Shown: positions 1-8,245 of the stretch, piece by piece
Numbering within the stretch: position 1 is the stretch's first letter
Layout of the letters: every line of letters begins with the position of its first letter
Source of the DNA: Novosphingobium sp.
GTDB lineage: Bacteria > Pseudomonadota > Alphaproteobacteria > Sphingomonadales > Sphingomonadaceae
Length of the DNA: 64,000 nucleotides
Direction of reading: 5' to 3'
Assembly: GCF_030699305.1 (NCBI RefSeq)
Contig: NZ_JAUYNB010000023.1
Location: forward strand, 29,690-93,689
The notes under the pieces: generated by a model
Told to the model about the DNA's origin: nothing
The model's database searches: none
The model's input: the letters and a program-made list of their open reading frames with translations, nothing else
Translations under genes and position numbers: made by a program

Positions 1-1053
1 GGCGCTCTCGTCTTCGGCAAAGAAGGCATGGAAGCGCTCGTTCGCGCTGTCGCCGCCGCGCCGCTCGACGATGCCGTGGAGGTAGGTGAGATCGCGCATC
101 GTATCGACCTCGATGTCGAAGAACAGCTCGACCTCGGAGCGCGGCAGGGGGACGACGGCGGTCAGCATCGGCCGGGCATCGGGATCGCTTAGCAGGCGTG
201 CGCGCAGATGGAACTTGCGCAGCCGGTCGGGACCGATCCCGGCAAAGACGGTCTTCTTGCCGACCATGAAGGCTTCGGGATCGCACTGGGCGAATTCACC
301 GACACTACCGATGGTATCGACCATCGCGTCGCGCATGGCGCGCCCAAGGAACGGGATCAGCGTCAGGTCATCGTTCGACTTGAGCTCCATCGAGCAGGCG
401 CTGCGCCAGTGGCATTCCTTGCATTTGGCGGACAGCGCGCCTCGGCATAGCCCGCCGCTCGCGACAATTCGCCGCGCCTCGGCGAGTCGGTCCTGATATT
501 CCTCCCAGATCGTCGCCTTGCCCCTGGGGCCGCGCGGTGCATCGAGTTCATAGAGCACTTCCTCGCCGCGCACGTCGTAGATCCAGGCCTGGCGGCCGGC
601 CGACAGCCCGAGCCGTTCGAGCACGTCGACATAGAGGCAGAGCTGGACCGCGTAGGGCAGCTTGGGCTTGCCATCGTCGTCCTCGCCACCGCCCTCCTTG
701 CCCGCGCCCGACTTGATGTCGATCGGGACATAGCCGCCCGCGACCTTGCGCAGGAGGTCGGGTATGCCGACCAGGTCATCGGCGCTGATCCGCCCGGCGT
801 AGATCAGCGGCTCGCCCCGGGCCATGGCCTCGTGGGTCAGCCGCTCCTTCTCTTCGCCTTCGAACGCACTGAGATCGAGCGCCGCATGTGCGCCCGAGGC
901 CATGACCTTCTGCTCGTAGGCCGCGCCCTGTTCCCACAGAAGTTGGACAAAAGCGCTGACCTCATCGCGGATCGAGAGATCACCGAACAGGTCCAAAGCT
1001 ACCCGCTTGGGGCACTGGACCAAATTGTAGAGCATTGAGGCGCTGATTTGCAT
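1..1053 (-). CDS. TM0106-type RecB-like nuclease, partial (C-terminus beyond window)
   Basis: Reading leftward from an ATG at 1053 the frame stays open for 351 codons to the window edge, so the 3' end is missing. A PD-(D/E)XK nuclease core is visible: D99 in GIPDLL and D112-x-K114 in PIDIKSG. A Cas4/AddB-like iron-sulfur signature is also present, with one N-terminal Cys (C14) and C211-x2-C214-x5-C220. Residues 313-316 read DIEV, like the first acidic motif of the RNase H-like (YprB/DEDD) exonuclease domain that follows the RecB domain in TM0106-family proteins. The family is predicted to cut nucleic acid; its biological role is poorly known. It lies inside the integrase-bearing element, so it is probably cargo. 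Family call is confident; function is inference. Confidence 0.8.
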   Translation of the reverse strand, partial: MQISASMLYNLVQCPKRVALDLFGDLSIRDEVSAFVQLLWEQGAAYEQKVMASGAHAALDLSAFEGEEKERLTHEAMARGEPLIYAGRISADDLVGIPDLLRKVAGGYVPIDIKSGAGKEGGGEDDDGKPKLPYAVQLCLYVDVLERLGLSAGRQAWIYDVRGEEVLYELDAPRGPRGKATIWEEYQDRLAEARRIVASGGLCRGALSAKCKECHWRSACSMELKSNDDLTLIPFLGRAMRDAMVDTIGSVGEFAQCDPEAFMVGKKTVFAGIGPDRLRKFHLRARLLSDPDARPMLTAVVPLPRSEVELFFDIEVDTMRDLTYLHGIVERRGGDSANERFHAFFAEDESA

Positions 1054-1199
1054 TGCGGTGCCTGACTAACTCGAATTTCGCCGTTCACCCAACGTTTAAG
1101 CAGCAGTAAAGTTGACCTGATCACACGTTCAGCTGCCAGTGCTGAACGGGTCCAGCCGCGCAATTGCTACAGCAGCGGGAAAGGTCGCGTGGCGCAGAC

Positions 1200-1231
1200 G
1201 TGTCCGAAATTCGTATACATTTTTCGGACAC
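1200..1231. repeat. Perfect 10-bp inverted repeat between nuclease and integrase genes
   Basis: GTGTCCGAAA (1200-1209) and TTTCGGACAC (1222-1231) form a perfect inverted repeat around a 12-nt AT-rich centre that contains GTATAC. It sits in the 225-bp gap (1054-1278) between the integrase stop and the nuclease start; I see no gene in the rest of that gap. The layout resembles a dimer-binding site of a regulator, or the crossover subsite of a serine recombinase. A terminator is less likely because no T-tract follows on either strand. Confidence 0.5.
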
Positions 1232-1278
1232 CGAGCACTGCAGCAGCCATGGGTAAATCCAGGACCGGCTTCCCGCAC

Positions 1279-2517
1279 TCAGATCGACTCGTTGAGTAAC
1301 TCCGTAATTCGATTGGAAACGGCGGTAGCGGCGGCGCGTAGCGGTTCATCGATATGGATGTAGCGCTGCGTGATTCCGCGCGAGGCGTGACCCAACAGGG
1401 CGGCGATGGTGAGTTCGGAGTATCCCATGCCTCCCGCCACGCTGGCGAATGTGTGTCGCAGAATGTGAGGCGTGACGTTCTCGATTTCAGCGCGGACACA
1501 GATCCGGTCGAAGACGCGCACGAGGCCGATGAAATGGCCATCACCCCAGTCAGCCGGGAAGAAGTATTTTGAGCGCGTGAGCGGTTGCGCCTTTAACAGG
1601 GCAACTGCGGCCTCGCCGATCACTCGCCTCTGGGCACCTGTCTTGGTGGTTGCGAAGTGGATCGCATGCTCTTCCTCGAGCAACCATTTGCGCTCCAGGC
1701 TCAGGGCTTCGAGCCGCCGGAAGCCGGTGAGGAGAAGCAGACGGATGACTGCAATGCCCTTGGGGTGTTCGTATTCGAGCTGGGCCTCGTGCAGCGCACG
1801 CCCGAGCCTGCGGATTTCAGCCTGTGACAGCCAGCGCATCTTTGGCGTGCTGGCGATCCGGCGAATGCCGCGAGCGGGATTTCGATCGATTTCGCCGAGC
1901 CGAACGCCATGTTCCAGTATCGAATGCAATGTGGACATGGTGCGCGCCGCAACGCCCTCGCCGCCCCTGGTCGCGCCGCCGCGCGAACCAATCCGCGGCT
2001 TCGCTGTAACGCCGGCGACGATCTGGGCTTGCGCTGCCTCGATGTCGCCAAGCTTGAGTCTGTCAATCGGCCAGTTGCCGAGCAAGGGTCGGATGTGTGC
2101 ATCGATACGGCTGCGATCCATTGCCAGTGTGGAGGCCTTGATCGGCCTGCGGCTGCGCCCGATGATCTGTGCGGTTTCAGCGCGCTCAAGGTACCAGTCG
2201 CAGATGCTGTCAATGGTGTGCCCAACTTGGGGCGGCGCCTCTTCGGCCGGATCATGACCACGGGCTACATCTCCAAGCATGACGCGGGCAATGCGCCGTG
2301 CTTCCTCCACCGTCATGAGGCCATAGCGGCCGATCACCTTTCGCCGGGTCTTGCCCTGCTCGTTTCGATACTGGACGACGAAACTCTTCGTTCCGGCTCG
2401 CCCAACGCTGACGCCGAATCCGCGAAGCTCTGTATCCCAAAGCCACATTACGGAAGGGCCCCGGGGATCCGCCGAGAGTTTCAGAGCTTGGACGACCTGC
2501 TTTGTCAGTTTCGGCAT
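1279..2517 (-). CDS. Tyrosine-type site-specific integrase
   Basis: A 412-residue integrase that would insert and excise the element by recombination at a tRNA gene. The N-terminal part (MPKLTKQVVQAL...) resembles the DUF4102/arm-binding domain of P4-type integrases; a SAM-like core-binding domain follows (about residues 100-190). The catalytic domain shows the first Arg in LLTGFRR, the H-x-x-R box in HILRHTF, LLGH, and the nucleophile Tyr in TQRYIHID. I start it at the ATG at 2517 rather than the longer frame from 2607, because MPKLT is where family members begin. It points away from the tRNA-Gly scar, with its start 280 bp from it, the usual int/att arrangement. It appears intact. Confidence 0.9.
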   Translation of the reverse strand: MPKLTKQVVQALKLSADPRGPSVMWLWDTELRGFGVSVGRAGTKSFVVQYRNEQGKTRRKVIGRYGLMTVEEARRIARVMLGDVARGHDPAEEAPPQVGHTIDSICDWYLERAETAQIIGRSRRPIKASTLAMDRSRIDAHIRPLLGNWPIDRLKLGDIEAAQAQIVAGVTAKPRIGSRGGATRGGEGVAARTMSTLHSILEHGVRLGEIDRNPARGIRRIASTPKMRWLSQAEIRRLGRALHEAQLEYEHPKGIAVIRLLLLTGFRRLEALSLERKWLLEEEHAIHFATTKTGAQRRVIGEAAVALLKAQPLTRSKYFFPADWGDGHFIGLVRVFDRICVRAEIENVTPHILRHTFASVAGGMGYSELTIAALLGHASRGITQRYIHIDEPLRAAATAVSNRITELLNESI

Positions 2518-2627
2518 ATTTCCGGCTACCTTTGCGACTGGGTTCCAGATCTTATTCCGATGCCTATTATGCTCGGGCCGCGCTGCTCGACGATTGGTTG
2601 TTCGCAATCTTACGAGCTGCTTATTTT

Positions 2628-2658
2628 TGCTTACAAAGGCGCCGAACCTGCTTACAAA
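2628..2658. repeat. Paired 10-bp direct repeats, candidate integrase arm sites
   Basis: TGCTTACAAA occurs twice in the same orientation, at 2628-2637 and 2649-2658, a 21-bp repeat period or about two helical turns. The pair lies between the integrase start and the attachment scar, where tyrosine integrases of tRNA-targeting islands bind arm-type sites. The role is inferred from position and spacing only. Confidence 0.4.
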
Positions 2659-2796
2659 ATAAGCAATCGAATTCCAGATCTGGGGTAGGGCTGGGTAGTG
2701 TCGGCGATTCGAGACTGCAAGAAAAATGTCTAAATACGGTGCTTTATGGTGTCATAGCGTGGATTCGGCTAAGACCGGAAAATCGTCTCGGGCCGA

Positions 2797-2841
2797 TTGC
2801 CAAGGTTGGGGTCGAGGGTTCGAATCCCTTCGCCCGCTCCA
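2797..2841 (+). other. Attachment-site scar: 3' half of tRNA-Gly(GCC)
   Basis: These 45 bp match the 3' part of a bacterial tRNA-Gly(GCC) from the anticodon loop to CCA. They contain anticodon loop TTGCCAA (2797-2803), the 3' anticodon strand GGTTG, the T arm GAGGG-TTCGAAT-CCCTT (2814-2830), acceptor strand CGCCCGC (2831-2837), discriminator T and CCA (2839-2841). Upstream sequence shows no D arm and no GCGGGCG acceptor strand, so this is a fragment, not a working tRNA. Such a fragment is what remains after integration into a tRNA. The element lies to the left (1-2796 and beyond) and the intact tRNA-Gly should be at its other end, outside the window. The 290 bp after it (2842-3131) hold no convincing gene. 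Confidence 0.85.
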
Positions 2842-3131
2842 GTTTTTCCAACATTTCCGCGACTTTTCGCCTTCGGGGGCCGGGCCCATAGGTAACCGGC
2901 AAGGTAACGAGTCTACCTAACAATAGGATCGAGGACTGAGCCAGACGCGGTCCCGGTCAGGCGTGCGTGGAGGGCGACAGCTTCGGATTCGGAGAGGCTC
3001 GCGATACAATCGGCCACCATCCTCGCGTGACTCCCGTCGTCGAGCTCGCCAAGGTAGCGAAGCCGAACCGGAAGAAATGGCGGGCAGTTGGGCATCGCGG
3101 GTGTCCGCCCCTGCCATCCGGTCGCGTTCGG

Positions 3132-4706
3132 CTATGCCGTGGCGCTAGACGAAGGAGACAGCATGGCCCGTAGTTCTGCCTTGGCAACCTTTTCCAGCGT
3201 TGATCTCGGCAGTTGATCGACCAGGCGGATCACGTGTGGGCGCTTGAAATCGGCAAGGTGTCGCTCGCAGGCTTCCGCAATCCGGATCTCAAGGTCATCG
3301 CTTTTCCCGGTCGCAGGAATGACGAAGGCTGCGGGTACTTCATCGAGCATGGGATGGAACATCCCGACAACCGCGACCTCGGCAACGCCATCAACCGAGA
3401 GAATGGCTGCCTCAATTTCCGAAGCCGCGACATTCTCGCCGCCGATCTTGAGCATGTCCTTGGCGCGATCGGCAAAGAACAGCGATCCGTCCTCTCCCAG
3501 CTTGACGCGATCACCTGTGATAAGGAGCCCTTCGGCAGTGAAAGCCTTCGTTGTTGCTTCGGGGTCATCGACATATTCCTGGAACAGCGACACGCCACGC
3601 TGCCCGCCGACATAGAGATCCCCAACCTCGCCCGGTTTGACAGGATTGCCCTCGGTATCGAGCACATGAATTCCATAAGCTGGTGACGGCCGACCCATGG
3701 ACATCGGGGTGTTGTCGAGATCGGTCATGCCGACGATTCCGTGCGCGACGGTTTCGGTCATTCCCCACCAGCCGAGCGTCGTCACGCCAAAATGCCTGTC
3801 CCATCCGGGCGCGCAGATCCCATTACCCCACCATCTATAGCTATGCTGTTCGGGCACGGGCTGGTCGAGCAGCGCCTTGGCGCAGAAGGGCACCATCGAA
3901 GTCCAGGTCGCCTGGTGCCTGAGTGAGACGGGCCAGAAGCGCGAGGCCGAAAAGCGCGGCATGAGAACTATTGTCGCGCCAACCCACAGACTGGCGAGCA
4001 CCGAATAGACCTGCGCATTGGTGTGAAACAATGGCAGATGCGTGAGATGGACGTCGTCCGGGCGCAAATCTTCGTGAAGAGCGCTGACGCGGGCACCCCA
4101 AAGGGCATTGGCATGCGTCCACAGCACCGCTTTGGGCCTTGCCGTCGTGCCGGAGGTGTATTGAATCCCGAAGGGTGCCATCGGCTCGTGCGGCCTCGGG
4201 GTAAGCTCTGCGGGATCACCATCTATCTCCTCGAACGCATTGAACCCAGTCAAAGCGGCATCGGAAACGATAACGCTACGGGTTGCGGTGACCGCACGCC
4301 AGGCTATCGACGGCGTTGCAGTTCGCACCAGTTCCGCAAACGAAGGCTGTGTGATCGCTGCAACCGAGCGGCTGTGTGAAGTGAAAAAGGCTAGATCGTC
4401 CAGCGTCGAGCGCGTATTTGTGGTGACCGGAACCACGCCCGCATATGCACAGCCCAACCAGGCAATCAGCGCTTCCGGACAATTGTCGAGATGGATCAAC
4501 ACGCGATCTTTGGCCTTGACGCCGCGGGCCTGCAATCCTGCGCCGAACCGCTTCACCGCATTGGCAAATTCAGCGTAGGACCAGGACCGGCCCTCCCCCT
4601 CGAACGGCTCCCAGATCAGGAACGGATGGTCGCATCGGTTCGCAGCACGGGCGTCGATCAGGGTTCTGATGTCCATTCCTTCGAATGGCGTGATAGATTC
4701 TTGCAT
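3132..4706 (-). CDS. AMP-dependent acyl-CoA synthetase/ligase
   Basis: A 524-residue ANL-superfamily enzyme that would adenylate a carboxylic acid and transfer it to CoA. The phosphate-binding loop reads YTSGTTARPK (about 183-192), followed by the adenylation core, GGENVAASEIEAAI in the hinge/C-terminal domain, and the catalytic Lys region LPRSTLEKVAKAEL near the end. Overall it resembles CaiC-type (crotonobetaine/carnitine) and medium-chain or aryl acid ligases. I chose the second Met (4706) because a purine-rich GGAGGGAGAGAG tract precedes it at ribosome-binding distance. It follows the SDR gene by 38 bp on the same strand, so it is likely third in a TetR-SDR-ligase operon. The substrate cannot be read from sequence; an aromatic side-chain acid fits the context. 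Confidence 0.85.
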   Translation of the reverse strand: MQESITPFEGMDIRTLIDARAANRCDHPFLIWEPFEGEGRSWSYAEFANAVKRFGAGLQARGVKAKDRVLIHLDNCPEALIAWLGCAYAGVVPVTTNTRSTLDDLAFFTSHSRSVAAITQPSFAELVRTATPSIAWRAVTATRSVIVSDAALTGFNAFEEIDGDPAELTPRPHEPMAPFGIQYTSGTTARPKAVLWTHANALWGARVSALHEDLRPDDVHLTHLPLFHTNAQVYSVLASLWVGATIVLMPRFSASRFWPVSLRHQATWTSMVPFCAKALLDQPVPEQHSYRWWGNGICAPGWDRHFGVTTLGWWGMTETVAHGIVGMTDLDNTPMSMGRPSPAYGIHVLDTEGNPVKPGEVGDLYVGGQRGVSLFQEYVDDPEATTKAFTAEGLLITGDRVKLGEDGSLFFADRAKDMLKIGGENVAASEIEAAILSVDGVAEVAVVGMFHPMLDEVPAAFVIPATGKSDDLEIRIAEACERHLADFKRPHVIRLVDQLPRSTLEKVAKAELRAMLSPSSSATA

Positions 4707-4744
4707 TCTTCTCTCTCCCTCCATGCATGCTCTCTGGCCTGCTT

Positions 4745-5485
4745 TCAGGTCTGCGCAATGCGATCGGCTAGAATCCCTGGGGCAAGCCGCAATAGCCAGG
4801 GCAGCCAGCGGACCGCACCGATCATCGCGGTGGGCCGCCGCGCCTTGAGTGCGGCAATCGTGGCATCCGCGACGGCCTCGGGGCTCACTTTCGGAACGTC
4901 GCGATGGGCTATCGCCGGGGTATCGACGGCAGGCGGCAACACTTCCAGGACGTGTACATTTCGGAGCTGGAGCTGGCGGCGAAGGCCTTCGGCAAACCCA
5001 TGCAGCCCGGCTTTGGCCGCGCCATAAGTCGGAGACCGGGTGGGCGTGACCAACGCATAGCCCGAGCTGACGAGAACGATCGCTTCAAGCATTGGGAAAC
5101 GCGCAAGCGCTGCCGCGGTCAGCTGCACTGGTGCGACGAGGTTCAAGGCGAATTCTTCGGCGAGCGCATCATCGGCCAGACTGTCGCCGGCGAAGTCGCG
5201 CTCGACCAGCCGCCCGGCATTGCTGATCAGAATGTCGAGCCTGCCAAATTGCACATCGATGAAATCGAGGAACCGCTGACGGCCTGCAGTTTCGGTGACG
5301 TCCGCGGCAATACACAGCAGATCCGGGTTAGCTTTTGCAAAGGCTGCCACGGAGTCAGCGCTGCGAGCACAGGTGGCGACCTTGGCACCCGCCTCAAGGA
5401 ACGCTGCAACCAGCGCCTGCCCGATCCCGGAGGTGCCCCCGGTAATCGCGACGACCTTGCCGTGGAACGGTCCGCTGGTGATCAT
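4745..5485 (-). CDS. SDR-family NAD(P)-dependent oxidoreductase
   Basis: A classical short-chain dehydrogenase of 246 residues. The Rossmann motif GGTSGIG is at 16-22, NAG at 89-91, the catalytic Ser near 140 and the Y154-x3-K158 pair in SPTYGAAKAG. A hydrophobic C-terminal stretch (WLPWLLRLAPGIL) resembles the DltE/YciK-like SDR group. Its start overlaps the stop of the upstream TetR gene by 4 bp, so the two are translationally coupled. It probably oxidises or reduces an alcohol/ketone intermediate of the pathway encoded here. Confidence 0.85.
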   Translation of the reverse strand: MITSGPFHGKVVAITGGTSGIGQALVAAFLEAGAKVATCARSADSVAAFAKANPDLLCIAADVTETAGRQRFLDFIDVQFGRLDILISNAGRLVERDFAGDSLADDALAEEFALNLVAPVQLTAAALARFPMLEAIVLVSSGYALVTPTRSPTYGAAKAGLHGFAEGLRRQLQLRNVHVLEVLPPAVDTPAIAHRDVPKVSPEAVADATIAALKARRPTAMIGAVRWLPWLLRLAPGILADRIAQT

Positions 5486-6138
5486 TGCCTCGGCGCCCCC
5501 TCCAAGGAGGCAAATCTGCCTTTGACGGTCGGCGGCCCGGCGGCGCGGGCAATTTGCGCAGGGTCGGCCCCCAAGCCACGCAGGCCCAGCTCAAGCATTT
5601 GCATTAGCAGTGCCTCTACCGCCTCATGACCGGCTGCACCCTCGACGATGCCTCCCATCAAAGTTTGGCAGCTGCCCAGCCAGTAGAGCACGCCGGCCTG
5701 TTCGGAAGGGATGTGGATCTGGCCTTGGTTGGCTGCATCGCGCAGATCCCGCAGCAACCCGGCATTGATTGGATGGTCGCCTAACGAAAGGCCGTTGAAG
5801 GAACGCGCCAAGACAACGGTGCGTTGTGGCCTGGCCAGAGCGTAAGCTGCCGCGGCAATCATTCCACCAGCCAACCGCTCCAAAGGGTCGGTTATGCCCG
5901 AATTGATCGTTCCGACCCAATATTCGATTTCGGTCCGGATCTCGCGCGCTATCGCATTTGCGTACTCTCGCTTGTCTTTGAAATGATTGAAGAAGGAGCC
6001 CTTTGCGACGCGCGCCGACGCGACAAATTCATCGATCGCAATGGCATCGACGGGCCGATCGACCATCAATTCCATACCCGCTGACAAGAGTGCCGAGCGC
6101 GTTCTGGCGGCTCGCGGGGACAGCAGCGGCTCGGTCAT
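5482..6138 (-). CDS. TetR/AcrR-family transcriptional regulator (1 of 4)
   Basis: A 218-residue repressor. Its N-terminal helix-turn-helix (about 10-60) includes SARVAKGSFFNHFKDKREYANAIAREI, a standard TetR recognition-helix region; the remainder is a variable ligand-binding domain. It heads the leftward SDR-ligase operon and is divergent from the dioxygenase operon at 6233. The strong inverted repeat at 6153-6194 lies between the two starts, so this protein likely represses both directions and is released by a pathway compound (inference). Confidence 0.85.
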   Translation of the reverse strand: MTEPLLSPRAARTRSALLSAGMELMVDRPVDAIAIDEFVASARVAKGSFFNHFKDKREYANAIAREIRTEIEYWVGTINSGITDPLERLAGGMIAAAAYALARPQRTVVLARSFNGLSLGDHPINAGLLRDLRDAANQGQIHIPSEQAGVLYWLGSCQTLMGGIVEGAAGHEAVEALLMQMLELGLRGLGADPAQIARAAGPPTVKGRFASLEGAPRQ

Positions 6139-6152
6139 GGTTCATTCCCTAC

Positions 6153-6194
6153 TTGACTATGTAGTCATATCGAATCATATGACCATATAGTCAA
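6153..6194. promoter_or_regulatory. Palindromic TetR operator in a divergent promoter region
   Basis: Half-sites TGACTATGTAGTCATAT (6154-6170) and the complement of 6177-6193, TGACTATATGGTCATAT, agree at 15 of 17 positions and are separated by 6 bp; one more T/A pair extends each end. Each half is itself nearly palindromic (TGACTA..TAGTCA), so two TetR dimers could bind. It starts 15 bp from the TetR ATG and ends 39 bp from the dioxygenase ATG. Confidence 0.75.
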
Positions 6195-6232
6195 CAAAAT
6201 TATTGGCTGAGTCGGACTGAGGGAGTGGGAGG

Positions 6233-7252
6233 ATGGGCATCATCCGAATTGAAGACATTGCGCATGTGCGCTTTGCCGCGCCGGACCTCGCGGCGATGCG
6301 GGCCTTCCTTGAAGACTTCGGGATGCATTGTGTCGAAGAAGGCGGGCGGCTCTATGGCAGCGGCAGCGATGGTCGGCCATTCATCCACGTTACCCAGCCG
6401 GGCCAGGCCAAATTCCTCGCCGTAGGTTTCAGGGCCGAGACCATCGTCGATCTGGAGATGCTCGCCGCTGCAGAAGGCGTGCCTGTGGAGGAGCTGGACG
6501 AGCCCGGCGGCGGCAAAATTGTCCGGCTAATCGATCCCGATGGCTATGGTGTCGAGGTCGTGGCCGGACAGGCGAAGCTGGAGTCTTCGCTGCCCTTCGC
6601 CGATCCGCCGCGCAACACGGCGGCAGCCAAGCCGCGCTTTCGATCGACCGTGCGGTTTGAAGCCGCACCCGCGCACGTCAAGCGCATCGGCCATGCCGTG
6701 CTCAAGGTGCGCGATTTCCGTCTTAGCGAGAAATGGTACAAGGACCGTTTCGGCTTTCTGACCTCCGACGAGGTCGAGGCGGCCAAGGATGTGCCCTTGG
6801 GGGCGTTCATGCGCTGCGACCGGGGCGACAAGCCGGCGGATCATCATACGCTCTTCCTTGCGCAGTTGCCTGGCGAACTCGGCCTGCTGCACGCCGCATT
6901 CGAAGTCGCCAATCTCGATGACCTGATGCTCGGACACCAGCATCTGAAGGCGAAGAAGCGCGAAGCCGCATGGGGCGTCGGCCGCCACATCATGGGCAGT
7001 CAGGTGTTCGATTACTGGAAAGACCCGTTCGGCAATGAGCTGGAACATTGGACCGATGGTGACTTGTTCACCGCCGCCGATCCGCCGCAAAAAATGCCGA
7101 TGAGTGCGCTGCTGGCCGTCCAGTGGGGCACCCCGCACCCGATGTTTGCTGGAAAGATGCCGCCCCCGCCGGGGCTGGTCTCGTTCTTCACCGCGCTCAA
7201 TATCCGTATCAAACGGCTGTTCAGCCGCCAGCCCAAAGGAACCCCCGCATGA
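6233..7252 (+). CDS. Type I extradiol (VOC-fold) ring-cleavage dioxygenase
   Basis: A 339-residue protein with two VOC modules, the layout of 2,3-dihydroxybiphenyl dioxygenase-like enzymes that open catechol rings using Fe(II). The C-terminal module carries the metal ligands: H154 in RIGHAVLKV, H220 in GLLHAAFEV and E271 in GNELEHW. The N-terminal module (1-115) lacks an equivalent triad, as is usual. The C-terminal tail from about 300 is Pro-rich and then basic. It is first in a three-gene operon: its stop overlaps the start of the FAH-family gene. The substrate is probably a substituted catechol produced by the FAD monooxygenase downstream. Confidence 0.82.
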   Translation: MGIIRIEDIAHVRFAAPDLAAMRAFLEDFGMHCVEEGGRLYGSGSDGRPFIHVTQPGQAKFLAVGFRAETIVDLEMLAAAEGVPVEELDEPGGGKIVRLIDPDGYGVEVVAGQAKLESSLPFADPPRNTAAAKPRFRSTVRFEAAPAHVKRIGHAVLKVRDFRLSEKWYKDRFGFLTSDEVEAAKDVPLGAFMRCDRGDKPADHHTLFLAQLPGELGLLHAAFEVANLDDLMLGHQHLKAKKREAAWGVGRHIMGSQVFDYWKDPFGNELEHWTDGDLFTAADPPQKMPMSALLAVQWGTPHPMFAGKMPPPPGLVSFFTALNIRIKRLFSRQPKGTPA

Positions 7253-8088
7253 AGCTCGCAACCTTTACCGCCAATGGCCAGACCCGCACCGGGATCGTCG
7301 TGGGCGACCAGATTATCGACAGCGGCGTCGATGGCACGATGATCGACCTGATCCGTGATTGGGACGCGCTGAAGCCCGTTCTGGAAGCAAGGGCAGCAAC
7401 AGGCGCTGGTGTGCCGCTGTCATCGGTAAAGCTGGAAGCACCAGTGCAGCGCCCCGGCAAGATCTTTGCCATCGGCCTCAACTATGCCGACCATATCGAA
7501 GAATCGAAGATGGGCACGCCCGAACGGCAGGTCTGGTTCACCAAGGCGCAGACCAGCGTCAACGCCCCCTATGATCCAATCGACATTGCCCGAACCACGG
7601 CGACGGCCGATTATGAAGTCGAACTGGTTGCGGTGATCGGCACGGGCGGCAAGCATGTTTCGGTGGCCGATGCTCCCGCCGCCATCTTCGGCTATTGTGT
7701 CGGCAACGACATGACTGAGCGCATGTGGCAGCATGCCACGCAGCAATGGTCCCTGGGCAAGAGCTTCGACACCCATGCCCCGATGGGGCCATGGATCGTT
7801 ACCGCCGATGAACTTGGCGATCCGCACAATTTGGGCATCCGCTGCTTCGTAAACGGAGAAAAGCGGCAGGATTCCAATACCCGCCATCTCGTCTTCGACA
7901 TCTGGCAACAGGTCGAACACCTCTCGGTTGGCATGACGCTTGAACCCGGCGACTGCCTGTTCACCGGAACGCCCGGCGGGATCGGTGCGGCAATGGACCC
8001 GCGTCAATTCCTCAAGGCTGGCGACGTTGTGCGCTGCGAGATCGATTCCATCGGGGTGATCGAAGGCGTAATGCAGGACGAAGCCTGA
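7249..8088 (+). CDS. Fumarylacetoacetate hydrolase (FAH)-family protein
   Basis: A 279-residue enzyme of the FAH fold, whose members hydrolyse C-C bonds of diketo acids or hydrate/decarboxylate dienoates after ring cleavage. The characteristic segments are GKIFAIGLNYADHIEES, the metal-binding acidic stretch TADYEVELVAVIG, GYCVGNDMTERMWQ, and FTGTPGGIGAAMDP followed by LKAGDVVRCEIDSIG. The start is the ATG at 7249 (MKLATFTANG), overlapping the dioxygenase stop by 4 bp; an upstream in-frame extension would run through the dioxygenase gene and is not real. It likely processes the product of the dioxygenase encoded just before it. Confidence 0.87.
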   Translation: MKLATFTANGQTRTGIVVGDQIIDSGVDGTMIDLIRDWDALKPVLEARAATGAGVPLSSVKLEAPVQRPGKIFAIGLNYADHIEESKMGTPERQVWFTKAQTSVNAPYDPIDIARTTATADYEVELVAVIGTGGKHVSVADAPAAIFGYCVGNDMTERMWQHATQQWSLGKSFDTHAPMGPWIVTADELGDPHNLGIRCFVNGEKRQDSNTRHLVFDIWQQVEHLSVGMTLEPGDCLFTGTPGGIGAAMDPRQFLKAGDVVRCEIDSIGVIEGVMQDEA

Positions 8089-8245
8089 CGGAAACGCGAC
8101 GAGCCCTCGGGTCGCACCGGGGCAAGCTGCTTGTGCAGATGTGACGGGGACACCAACCGAACCAATGGCCCGAAGAGGCAGGTCACCGACACATCGAGGA
8201 AAGGGAAACGCCGCACGGGGAGTAGCGGGCAGGAGAGGAAGAGCG

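Noticed and set aside
2797..2841. A functional tRNA-Gly gene
   Set aside because: Only the part from the anticodon loop onward matches; no D arm or 5' acceptor strand precedes it.
2913..3095. 60-residue leftward frame after the att scar (MPNCPPFLPVRLRYLGEL...)
   Set aside because: Its composition is protein-like, but two other frames are open over the same DNA, there is no ribosome binding site and no family is recognised. It may be the tail of a lost chromosomal gene.
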